Assembly (NCBI GenBank): GCA_028564675.1
Contig: JAOVVO010000237.1
Span: 1-64,000, forward strand
Direction: 5' to 3'
From: Onchocerca lupi
Taxonomy: Eukaryota; Nematoda; Chromadorea; Rhabditida; Onchocercidae
Length of the DNA stretch: 64,000 nucleotides
Part shown: positions 47,797 through 60,200 of the stretch, one piece after another
Numbering within the stretch: the first letter of the stretch is position 1
Layout: every line of letters starts with the position of its first letter
Translations under genes and position numbers: made by a program
The notes under the pieces: generated by a model
What the model was told of the DNA's origin: nothing
The model's database searches: none
What the model saw: only the letters and a program-made list of their open reading frames with translations

Positions 47797-50253
47797 CAAA
47801 ATAATATCCAGTTCTTATTGTGATTCACTTCTTTTTTTCTTGCAATACCAAGTTTTTATTTACATTTTATGAGGGATTTGTTTGATAAAAATAACAGTTG
47901 GGCGCATTTGTCACCATGATCAGAGTTGCTTTTTCGAATTTTTCTCAAATAAATACTATTCCTGAACAGGATATAAATAATATTTTGAAAAAATTTTCTT
48001 AAAATGATGGCTTTGCTTAAGATAAAAAAAAAAAAAAAAAAAAAATTCGTAAGTAAAAAACTGAGAAATAAAATGGATACATTTTGAAATATTTTGTTTC
48101 ATACGAAGTAATGCATGTTTTTCTTAAAAAAAGCAATAGAATTATTGATTCGGAAATCGTCATATATCTATTTATGTGAAATGAATCGAAATGAATTTAA
48201 TTGAATTTAATTTCAGTCACATTGAGCTAAAAATTACGCGTCATAAAATGAATTGAATAGAATTAAATTAAATTCTATTCAATGGTTTTAAATAAAAGAT
48301 ATTTTTTGAATCGAATGATTACTTTTTTTTTTTTTTTTTTTTTAAAGCCTAGATCATTTTATACATTGTGAATAAAATTGGGCATAAAAGAATGATAGTA
48401 ATAACTTTGGTATGAATAATGTTAAAAGTGAACAAAAAAATGAAAAAAAAAAAAAATGAAATTTAAAAAAAAAAAGCAAGAATGGAGGATGAAATATGAA
48501 CAAATTAATAATACCAGTCAAAATAAAAAAATGAATTTCAGTACTTTTTCATTCATCAAAACTGGATTTTGACAGATTAAAATGATGCTTCATTTGTCAT
48601 GAATGAACAAAATAAAGGTTAAAAAAAAAAAAAAATTGCAAATTTATTTTTTTTTCTTTTTTTTTTTTTTTTGGAATAAATTTCATGAATGAATAATGCT
48701 TTGGTGATAAGTTTGAAGTTCGAACTTTCAGCTTACATTTTTTTTCTTATACTTCATATTTCATCATAATATTACATTTTTCATTCAAAATTTAATTGAA
48801 ACTAAAATAATCCGTCGAAATATTTGTTATTTTTTCGAAACTTATGTCCAATGATAATAAACCACAATGTAATGCAATGATGGTGGTAAATCGCTGTACT
48901 TTTTTTTTAAATTTTTTTTTTTTTTTTTTATTGTAATTAATTGATGAGAAAGATTTTTGGGAATTTTTCAGAACCAAAATTTCTGAAAGAAAAAAAAAAT
49001 CAAAAATTATTGCATTTTTCTAAATTCATAGCTTAAAAATCATTGTATATCAAAATTAGTTACTCTTCAAAAATTACATCTAAATATATTATGCAAGCAA
49101 TTTGATAAAAATAATTTATTATCTGAATAATTTTAATGATATGATGAAATGTCATTGTGCTAATTTGCTATTTTATGCAGTTTTTACATCATGATTTTTA
49201 CTTTTTATTTTTTGAGTAATTAATTTAATTATTTTAATACATATTAAAAATTCTTATTACAAGCCAAAGAGTAGATGACGATTTGAGAAATATCAAACCA
49301 CTAATTAAAACATATATCTTGAAATTTTCAAGGAAGATGATTTGATAAAATATCATATATTTATCGATTAGGATCAAAAAGTTTTCATACGACCGATATT
49401 CTTCAAATCTGGCAATTAAATTACTAGAATATGATTAAAAATCCTTTAAACAATTAAAACTTATTTGTACATCATATAAATTACTAGTTAACTCTTCTAA
49501 AATTATATTTAAAAGTATAAGTTAAAAATTTGTTGTTGAAATAATTGTAATAATATGATGAAACGTCATTTTGCCAAATTATTATTTCATGCAATTTTTT
49601 CTTCATGATTTTTATTTTTTACTTTTTGAGTAATTAATTCAATCATCGTATTGCAAGTCAAAGAATATTTTATAAAAATCCGAAAAATTGTTATCGAAAT
49701 AGCAAGTATATTTCATTGATCTTACTTCTAATTTATATTGATATTATTCAATTCTTTTATTAATTGACTGCAATTATTAGACTATTTTGTTGCTATTATT
49801 CCATTTCTGATAATTTTTATTCAAATTTTCATAATTTTAATCAATTTTATCAAAAGTTTTCATGATTGATAACTTTCCGATAACAAATGAAGACGAAGAA
49901 GAGAAAGAAATGGAAGAGGACAAATCGCGATATCGACGATAACAACGACAAAACAATAAAAGATGACAAAAGAAAATCATCATCCAATAAAATCACGATT
50001 TTGAAAACGCTCTTCAACCGATCAGTAAGAGAATTTGCTACTTTCAATGCAACAATTTGATCTGTAAAACAAGTTTTGAGGAAAACAATAAGTAATTTTA
50101 TCCATTTTCATTCCTTATCTCAACTTTTACATTCTTTCCCATAAAATCATATTATACATACATATTTTGAATCGAATAAAATAGGTGACAAAATCTTCGA
50201 CGCAAATTGACAAGAATCATCTCCATATCGAGAACGGTTAGATGAAAAAGATA

Positions 50254-50330
50254 AATGAATGAATGAATGATTGAACGAATGAATGAATGAATGAATGAAT
50301 GAATGAATGAATGAATGAATTAATGAATAT
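50254..50330. repeat. (AATG)n microsatellite
   Basis: About 18 tetranucleotide units with one ATTGAACG interruption; its reverse strand reads as an artefactual FIHS peptide repeat. Confidence 0.9.
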
Positions 50331-51370
50331 GAAATTAACAGGCAAATAAATAAATGTAATAGAAATTCTGAAAATCAGAAAAACTTTTATTCCTCTTTTG
50401 CATTTTACGTAAAAAAAAAGATGGCAGATAACCAAAGAGAATTGATCGACAATTGAAATATAGATGAATTCCATATTTGCATACGTTACGTGTATGTGTA
50501 CACGTACGTGTAGTGTGAATACGTGTACGTATGGGATTTATCTATTTGTACATATGAAATTTCATTTGATATGTACACGTGTACATTTATATGGATATAC
50601 TGTATGTGTGGGATTTATCTATCTATCTTTAAATATTAATATATTTTGATAATATAGAAAACATTGATAAAAATGATAATTGGATAACAATACGTTAATG
50701 ATCAATATAGATATGGATGTATTGCTCACAATTGGAAATTGAAAAAGAAAAAATTGAAAAATAATTAAATTATTTCTATATTTTTTCAAAAATTCTAATA
50801 TTTAGTAAACAAAGAAAACTTCTTCTCTTCTTTTTTTTTTTCTTTCATGCATAAATTTTTTTTTTTTTTTTTTTGCTCATTTTAAATTTCTCATTTCTTT
50901 TTTTGCCATTTATCATATTTAAAATACTTTTGTATACATAATATTTTTAAAAGATATATTTATTATTTAATAAAAACTTGTTGTTTCTTATCAATTTTAT
51001 TATTTTAAAATTTTTGGAATATTTCATGTAACAAAATAATGTTCGGAAATAGAAATCCAAGATATACGATAAGTGTATTTATATAACAATACAAATAAAT
51101 ATATATTTTTCCTTTTTCGTCCCCTTTTTGCGACGCCCTGCGATCTTCTATCTTTTTATCCAATTCTCCCGCTTTTCGAATCTTCTTCAATCTTCTCCTC
51201 CTTCCTTGTCATCATTGTCGTCGCAATTCATTCAAACAAAATTCAAATACACAACAAATATATAAATATGGTAGAAACTAGAATCATAATGATGATGATG
51301 ATGATGGTAATATTAGGTAAAACGGTTTTAAATTTTCACAGAAAGGTACAAAGATATTAGAAGAGGAAAG

Positions 51371-51378
51371 AGGAGAGG

Positions 51379-51414
<36 letters not shown>

Positions 51415-51416
51415 GA
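51371..51416. repeat. (GA)n microsatellite
   Basis: GAGAGA tract with GGGA interruptions; nearby DNA is polypurine/polypyrimidine. Confidence 0.9.
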
Positions 51417-53015
51417 ATGAGCGATGGTGGACTCTCTCCTTTTTTGTTCATCGGTTTTGCAGCCAACCGTAGTACTGGTTTTGAAAAGTTTTTCCAAAAA
51501 TTTTCAACTTCCCTCTTATCTTTTCTCCTCCTCTTTTTAATATCCTCTTCTGTACTACCTTTATGCTTCCCCACCGATCTTATTTCTTCGTCTTATATTC
51601 TCGTTTCTACATTTTTACCTCTCCCCCAAACTTTTTCCCTCCAGTTTTTTCCTTTTTTCTTTTTTCTCTTTTATTTCCGAACCAATCTCGACCATCTCTT
51701 TGTCATCCTGTCCCACCTTTCGAATTAATTATCTATTTTCGTTGTAAAAATCCTTTTTCGAGAATTTGAAGATATTGTTCCACATGAAAATTCATTCTTT
51801 GTCATCCAATAAATGAGTAGTCTTGTAGTTCGGTAGTATTAGTTTTTTCTTTTCTTTCCTTTTTTTTTCCCTTTTTTTGTTTGATATAAACCATCATTAC
51901 CTGGAAAAAAAAAAAGAAAAAGGTAGCAGTTTGAATTTTGTTTGATCATTTGTTCCCAGATCGCTATCAAATTCCCACCCATTCCCCTGAGGGTTTTCTT
52001 TTAGTTACATCATTTTGTGGTTTATCAAGATGGTATATTGGTTTTGAGGCGCAAAAATTTTCGGAAATTTCATCAAAAAGCGCCAACGGCATATTTTTCG
52101 GTTCGTTTTCATCGAATTTTAATGAATTGAAGATTGAAGGAATTTACATTTTGTCTTTAAGAAATATCGATCTGATAAATGGGATTAATTTGATATATAG
52201 TAGACATACATACACATATCTTAAGGCTATTTTTTTTTTTTTTTTTTGCCTCAGGTCATAAGAAATGAGTCTTCCGGGATCTTCGAGGGAAAGCGGGGGA
52301 AAAAAATGCGACAATTTTTAATCTCGTAGCAATATAATTTTGATATTTTAATGTTTCAAATAACAATGACACTTAGTAAGTGAAAAATAAAAATCCTTAA
52401 AACGAAATTTTTGAGAAAACAAGAATGTTAGTATAGCCTGAGGGATAGTAGTAACAAAAGGTGAATGGGTAAATATTAGGGAAAAGTGAGGAAATTTTGA
52501 TAAATAATTTCAAGAATTCTTATTTTTTTTAAAAAAAAAAAGAAGAAAAAATTGAATATGAAATTTTTCAGCAAAAAAAAAAAAAAAGAGAAAAAGCGAA
52601 AAAAATCAAAAATGATAATGAATTATAAAGTTTTAAAAATGATTTTTGCATTTAATTAAAAAAAAAGCAATAAGTTTTGTAATTAATTGCGAATTTCTTG
52701 ATAAAAAAAAAGGATGGAAATTTTTTTTCACAAAAAGAAAATTTTAGTTTCATTTTTGCATTGTTTTAAAAATAAGATGACCTTGTTGACCTTACATATT
52801 AGGAAACTTTTCCTTTTCTTATTTTCTTTTTCATTCCTAAATTTTGCCTACAAATTTTGTTTGCTTTTTTTTTATAAAATATAATTTATCATTTCGTTTC
52901 ATTTTCTCTTTTTCTGTTTTGCTATTATAAATAGGGTGTTATCAATTACTAATATTATTATCGATGTTGCCAGATTCTACCGGCAAATTTTACAAGAAAT
53001 ACCGGTCTACCCTAG

Positions 53016-53162
53016 AGGTTATCATTGTGCTCATCATTCTTATCACCGAAAGGTTCACCTGAGGGAAAGCAAGTTATCAGAAGTGTGTATTTCCGAACAA
53101 TTGTGGCCCGAGGCAACAAATTACTAGTAGTATCTGTAAAACGTCATAGAAACGTAATGCAA
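53016..53162 (+). other. Candidate first exon of the AP-2 gene
   Basis: Acceptor CCCTAG at 53,014-53,015, frame open for 49 codons (..SFLSPKGSPEGKQVIR..), and a perfect GTAAGT donor at 53,163, phase 0, compatible with the 55,707 exon. The content is not recognisably AP-2. It may be 5' UTR, with translation starting at the ATG CAA that ends the exon, or it may be coding and joined to an unseen exon. Confidence 0.4.
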
Positions 53163-56100
53163 GTAAGTTATATTAAATTAATATCTTTCAATTCTTTCTC
53201 TTTCTCCCTCTTTCTCTCTTTCTCTCTCCCTTTCTCTCTTTTAACTTCTTTACCTTCAATTTTACAATATGAAACTATTTTTTATTAATTACATTATGAA
53301 ATGATACTACAATTGACTATTATTTATATCATTTTTTTTGGAAGTATTTTAAATTTAATAATTCAATTTAAATTTTTAACATCTTAGAACTTGGTCAGAT
53401 TGGTTAAAACTAATAATTCAATTTAAATTGATCAAGCTAAATAATTCAATTTAAATTTTTACATTTTAGAAATTGCTTAAAATTCACAAATCATTGATTT
53501 TATCAATCTTTTTTTTTTTTTTACTTTTCAATGAATTTTTTTCTTTGTTTTGTTATTTATCAAAAAAAATCTTCCGTTTAATTAACAGAAAATTTAAAAT
53601 CTTTAAATTTAACCCTAAAAATTGTGAATATATATATATATTTTAACCAGTATATTCAACTTAAATTTTTTAAATTTTAAGGAACTTCAATTTGAATTTT
53701 TATGTTTTATTTTGATTAATCTCAATTAAGAAATCCACAAATTTTGACCAAAGAAAAAAACGATCTATTCATATGACTTTAATTAATTAAGGGCACATGA
53801 AATATATATAGTTATTATTATAATGATATATATATGCTTTGTGATTATTTTTGCAAATAATTTAATATTTAATCAATTCAAATTTAATTATTATCAAATT
53901 GTTTCATTTATATCATATTTTGCCATCATTTTATTGATTAAATTTTCTTCTTTCAACTGTAATTTTTAAGCTTTCTTTTCCATTTATATTTTAATATTAT
54001 TAAAAATGGAAATGAATGATGAATATATCATGATTATTTCGATTAATCAATCATTATATGTTATAGAATATTTTAAATATAATATTATGTATTTGCATAA
54101 CATATTTGAAATATCTGTATTTGTTTAATTTAATTTCTTCCTTAGATTATATGCGATGATTAGATGGAGACATGATTAAAATTGAAATTAAAATTTGAAT
54201 TTAAAACATATAGCTAAGTGAAAAATCAAAGAAATGAGAAATGATCAAATGCTATTTTCGAGTATTTGTTTACCTCAAATCTGCTACACCGTTTATGACA
54301 GTTAGAAAGGAATGGGATTGAAATTAAAGGTAAAATCATAAAATTCTATCCAAAAAAAGGATAAATTAAATATTTGCTTCATGAATAGAAAAATTGAATG
54401 ATAAAAATTATCAGGTGTTTCTTAAGCTATAATCAGCATAATCATTGTTCATTTCATAATTTCAGCATATTGTTGTTAATTTAAGTGAAACATTTTGGAA
54501 AACCTGAAAAGAATTTTCATTGTATTCGCATCAATTAGTAACGGATAAATTCAGCTCTATAAAATGATTAATTAATCAATTTAATTAATTGTGAACAAAA
54601 AGATATGAGAATGTTTGTGGTGGCAATTTTCATCGAAACTTGAAATTTCGCTCCTATTTAATTTATCGATGAAATTCCTGTTTCTTCGAAAGTTTAAGTA
54701 GTAAAAATAATCTTTAAAAGAATTTTTCATCATTCCCATTCCGCAATAAAATATGCATGAAAAAAAAAAAAAAAAGAAAGAAAAGGCGAACTTCTTTTAC
54801 TGTCACTAAATTTTACTACTTTTACGAGTTTTCCAAATTTTTTTTTTTTATTCAGTTAATTTGATAGTAAATTGAATTTTTCGATTAAAAAGTTGGGAAG
54901 AAAAATGAAAAATCCAAGAGAGAAAAAGAAAGAAGAGAGAAAGAAACTATCAAGAAAAAAACTGGGATGATAACGATTGGTATTTAATAATTATTCAAAG
55001 TGACCTTTTTTTTTCTTCTTTTTTCCTGACCTCTTCTTTCTTCTTTTTTAGTCTTTTTTCCAACCCTTTTCATTCTTCATTTATCCATTTTACAGAATAA
55101 AACGGAATTTTTTGACATATCGAAATGATCATTAAGATCATATCAATTGTCAATTTTCTTTTTATCAGAAGAAAAAATTTGAAACTTTCCTTAATTTTAA
55201 AAAATGAAAATTACATGAAAATAAGGGGTAAGGAAAAAAAAAGGAATGAAGAAATAAATAAAGAAAAAAGATAAATAAACGAAAAGAGAAAAGAGCAAAA
55301 AAAAAAAGGGTTCTTATCACTGTCAATAATTAATTTTTTTTCATTTCCATTTTAATTATATTCGAAATGTAACCGTTACGATTCAGCTATTTTTTAATGT
55401 ATGAAATGATTTTATGAAATTTCAAAAAAATTTTCATTTCTTTAACTAACTTTGCAACGTTGTAAAAATTTTATTTCGAAAAAATTTTACAAATTAAATT
55501 TTACAATTTATAAATTTTGGAATAAATTAGATGTTTACTTTTGCATGCAATTAAAATAGCGATAGTATCAAAAATTTTAAAAGTATAATTGTATGGAAAA
55601 AAAAAGTACAATTTGTGATATTACTGATTTATGCTAATTAGTTCGGCAATTTTTCTTCACAAATTTAAAAAATAATTTTGTTGAATAATTTTTTTTCTTT
55701 TTTTAGAGCCTTCAACTTGAAGGTATCGGAACACAACCTATTTCCAATGAACAACAACAATCATTGCTACAACAGCAACATCTTGGATTTCCATCACCGG
55801 CTTATGCATTTGCATATAATCCAGGTCCTTATCCACAGGCTGAACAGGTAATTTTCATTCATTTTATCAGTTTTTCTATTTCAAATTTTACAAATTATGT
55901 CAAATTAATAAGATAACATTTTGAGAATAATCATGTAAAATATAACATTTTAGTAACAATGATGCATTCCTAAATTGTCGTGAAAGTAATTTAGTGAAAC
56001 GTTTTTTTTTGTTGAGGATTAGAAGATGATATGAATATGAATGATTTTGTTGTGTAATGAAATCTTTGTTATGACGAATTTTATTTGTTGCAACTGCAAT

Positions 56101-57237
56101 TATACTAAACTAATGAATATCAATAATATAATCGATAATTTGGATTTCCTTCTGATAATATAGGAAGTTAGTTATCTGCAAATTATTGGACTTGAGAAAT
56201 GATAGAATTAGATGAAGTTTGGAAAGTGCCACTTTTCGAATATTGATCAGATCATAGAATTGATTGCTCCTGACCGATCAGAGCAAAGGATTGAATGAAT
56301 GAATCACTTCAGATAAGAATTCTTTTTATAACAAAGCTGTTTACTATATGTGAACGTTAGTAAAATTTACAACATAACATGTTAATATAGCACAAAGGAA
56401 GTTTGTTTACTTCATTTCAACATTGCAACAAACAATTTACAATAATGTTAATTATAGCTTAAAAGTTTGCTTAAAACTTAAAACTTAAAAGTTTGCTTAT
56501 ACCAAAATATATCAAACTTTTTAGGATTTTTGATTATTTGATTATATAAATTTTTTATTTTCTATGGAATTCGGTATCTATATTCCAAGAAAATATTTCG
56601 TTTTTTCCAACAAAAATTGTTTTTATATATTTATATTTAATTGAAATAATTGAAATTTTAAATTATATTAAATGGAACTTTTATCAATTTATTTCAGTGA
56701 TATTTTCTATTTTTTTTTTTTTTTTTTTATCTTCTATGGAATTTATAACAGCAAAAATTTAAAACTAAAAAATTTTTCTAATCTGAAAAGTAGAAAATTT
56801 CATTCGAAAATTTATTTTTTATTATTTTCTTTTTTTTTTTTCTTTCAGCTACAACAGTATAATATTACCAGTGCTACATCGGAACAATTCCGTGAACAGA
56901 CAAATGATCTTGCGCGTGTTACCTGTTATCAGCAACAAGCTAATATTTATTATAACTTTATTTTTTCCATTCTTCTGAAATAATTTCAATTGATAAATTC
57001 TTGTTGATTCAAAAAATAAGGAATTTAGTTCGCATTTATAATCCAGTATTTCTTTGTTTTCAATCTTTTAATTGTTTATTAGTAAGCAAGCTTATTTTCA
57101 GGTTCATGTACCGAATGGACGAGAATACCTGATGGTTACCGGTCGACCGCAACCAATTTTTATGCAACACTTATCACAACAACATATTCCATCAACCGCT
57201 TCCTTACAACATCATCATCAACAGCAGCAACAACAGC

Positions 57238-57295
<58 letters not shown>

Positions 57296-60200
57296 GCAAC
57301 ATCATGGCATGGTAACAGATACTGGAAATGTTGATACCGTAAATTTTTGAATTCATTTTCTATTAAATTTACAATGAAAGAAATTTTCTTCAACATTAAA
57401 ATTTTGAATTAAAAAAATGCATTATAGATTAGATAAATGAATTTTCGAGTTTTTTTCATCTTTATCTTATGAATTTTCAACTAAATTTTGACAGAAAAAA
57501 AAGTGTACTATACTATGCTATGTCTTAAATCAACATACCTATAATTCCATAAATATACAGTATAAGTATTGTGAAAGTAAATTTGCGAAAGGTCATTAGG
57601 GAATTGAAAACTTTTCGACATAGGTATATTTGATGTATAATGAAGGCTTTGTTATAACGTAATTTATTGCCGGAACTTCGTTGCAATAAATTTTATTGAT
57701 GAATATCGAAAATACAATCGATAGCTTGAAAATCATTTATTCATGGAGAGTGGAGAAATTTACTGGGATTTGATTTGGAATTAGAAAATGATAGGATTAA
57801 TAAAGAAGCCAAGTTGAACCGCTGAATTCCCAATAAAAACAAAAGATTGAATTCTGATCGATTACCGATCAGTGCAAAGGATTAAATGTGCCGCTCAGAT
57901 TCTCATACATTTTCCAATATGTTAATTATAACTTAAAAGTTGAAAGCTTGCTTATATCAAGATATTTCTACAATACAATGATCTTTGTTTATTTTGCTTT
58001 ATCTATATTTCAAAAAAAGAAAGAAAAGTTTCTTAAATAAATACTTATTTTTCCGAATAAGTATTTCTTTAAAATTATTCATTTTTTCGATTTTTCAGCT
58101 ATTAAGTTTTGTTAATTTTTGTTTTTTTTTGTTCCAGGAAATGAGCACATCTTCATCAACACAAGCAAATATAGCTGAACAACGTGGAGTTATTCGTAAA
58201 GGTAAATATAAAATAATAATCTATATAAATAAAAATGTAAATGTTCCTATCACGGCCTACGAACTTCGTAAGTTCTCCACCGATTGTTTTCAAATTTTGA
58301 AACAATCTTGTATTCGAATAAGGCTTTTTTTTATTTGGACATACTTATCACTTCCGTGACAACTAAAAGTAAGTGAAGGGACTAAATTTTTTGACCCTAT
58401 CCTGGAATTCAACAAACAATTCAGTTTCGGAGTTTCTACATCGACAAAGCGACTGTTTTACAACGACACAGAACAATGCAGCAATAGCAGCAAATCGACA
58501 GTCAAGGAATTTTCTTCTTGTCTACAAATGACAAAGGAAAGAATAATCCAGTGATTAATTTGCTTGGATATTCTCAAGTGATGTCGTGGACAATCCGGAT
58601 GCAATCGATCTGCTCTAATTCATCCAAATAATGCCTCGGAGAAGATCTTAGGTCATCGTACTCGCGCAAAGCGGAATTATTGCGATGATTAATCGCAAAT
58701 CAAACTGAGGAAGAATGAGCATCAGCGAACGAATGAACAAAACAAAGAATAGCTTAAATAGAAATAGAGCGACATGCAGCCAGATTGAGGATGCATGTTT
58801 GCGAGCACGTCGGTCGTGTTCTGCAGCTTCAGATCTGCTTTGTTCTGAACAGAATGAATGCTACAGGCTGAGTCTGGCTGAAAGACGTCAATAAGAAACA
58901 GGAGAACAGCGTCAAACGCGACTCCGTGTTCAACAATCACACAACTACAATCGCCTTGCGTTCCGGTATAACCCAGTTGATGATTATAGTTTGAGCGATT
59001 ATAGTTTGCATGTTATCTTCAATACTATGACTGAAGTGTGTTCTTATTACAAGGCTCCGAAATTTAATGAAGAAATAAAAGAGACGTGTTGCGCCGCTGG
59101 AAAAATTAAACTTCCTCAACTTGGAGAATCGCCAGAGCTGTTAAAAACTTTGCTTGCCGGATATATTTCCGATTCAAAGCATTTCCTATCTGTCGACAAG
59201 AAATACAACCTTGAATTCCTTTTTCCAAAAGACGTCATTTGGTGCAGAAATCGTAACAGTACAATTCATGTCAAGTTTCAAAGTAGAAAAACAAATTTAT
59301 CATAAAGCCGGTTACCTGGTTCCATCGCTAGATGGTCACATAAATTCAACATTCCGACAATTCAGTTGAATAATTTTCTTTCCTATCAGTGACAAAGGAA
59401 AGAATAACCCGGTGATCAATTTGCCTGGATATTCTCTGATAATTGTTTGTTATGAAGAATCACTCTTCATCAATCAACAAAACTTTTCTCAGCAGGATTC
59501 ATATCTGTCACAAAAGACACAAAAAACTTCCTCACACCTATTACTGACCTAGCTGACAAGAATCAATCTCCAGTCCAACCAAACTACAAATCAAATTACA
59601 ATCTATCAGTTTTTTTTCCACAACATTAGAAACATGCGCTTCCTTTTTTCTTTTTTTCCACTTAACCAAAGTGAGCTACAGCAAAGCGTATATAAAAATA
59701 TGCGGGTATTTGAATGCAACGTTGTATCGAAATTTCAAAGCAAAAGCAATTAGTAAGGATTTTCCGATATCTAAGATTTTGAATTAAAATACATAAGGGG
59801 CGTGTTTAAGAGCTTTTAGAGGTTTAAGATTTTGAACAAACGAACATTGACAATTTTATTTACATAGACTAGCTGAATCGACCACGCTTCGTGTGGCCGT
59901 GTCCAGATAGTTAATTAATGATAAATAAATGAATAATTAAATATATGTATAGCAATTAATATCTAGAATTGTTTATTTGTTTTTAAAATATTTTTTTAGT
60001 TTTGTTCAAATATTTTATTTTTTGGTTAAATTTTTTTCGGATTTTTTTCACTTTTTTTTAAGCAGCATGTTCAAGACCTAAACCAGCAATGATAGCAACA
60101 TGTTCAATGAATGGGCAATTAATGCATAACAGTAATCAAACATCTCATGCTGTTAATTATCTTGATGTTTTTTGCTCTGTACCGGGTTTGTTTGTTTTTT

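Larger units (their letters stand above)
42510..53015. other. 10.5-kb gene-poor region upstream of the AP-2 gene
   Basis: No supported gene on either strand. It holds long A and T runs (including about 38 T at 47,759-47,796), an (AATG)n satellite at 50,254-50,330, a TACGTGTA/CACGTG palindrome cluster (50,480-50,590), a pyrimidine-rich stretch (51,100-51,780) with a (GA)n run, and a less AT-rich block at 51,930-52,170 with an open frame that is not convincing. These upstream blocks could be regulatory DNA or non-coding first exons of the AP-2 gene. Confidence 0.5.

Noticed and set aside
50238..50474. Minus-strand frame with an FIHS peptide repeat
   Set aside because: Direct translation of the (AATG)n microsatellite.
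51417..51769. 103-codon open frame in the pyrimidine-rich region
   Set aside because: Ser/Phe/Leu-rich translation of a polypyrimidine tract with no domain character.
51938..52261. 107-codon plus-strand open frame (DRYQIPTHSPEGFLL..)
   Set aside because: Composition is somewhat coding-like, but there are no matching splice partners, it runs into a poly(T) tract and shows no family motif; kept only as a possible regulatory or UTR block.
57160..57396. Minus-strand open frame with a poly-valine run
   Set aside because: Antisense of the glutamine repeat exon of the AP-2 gene.
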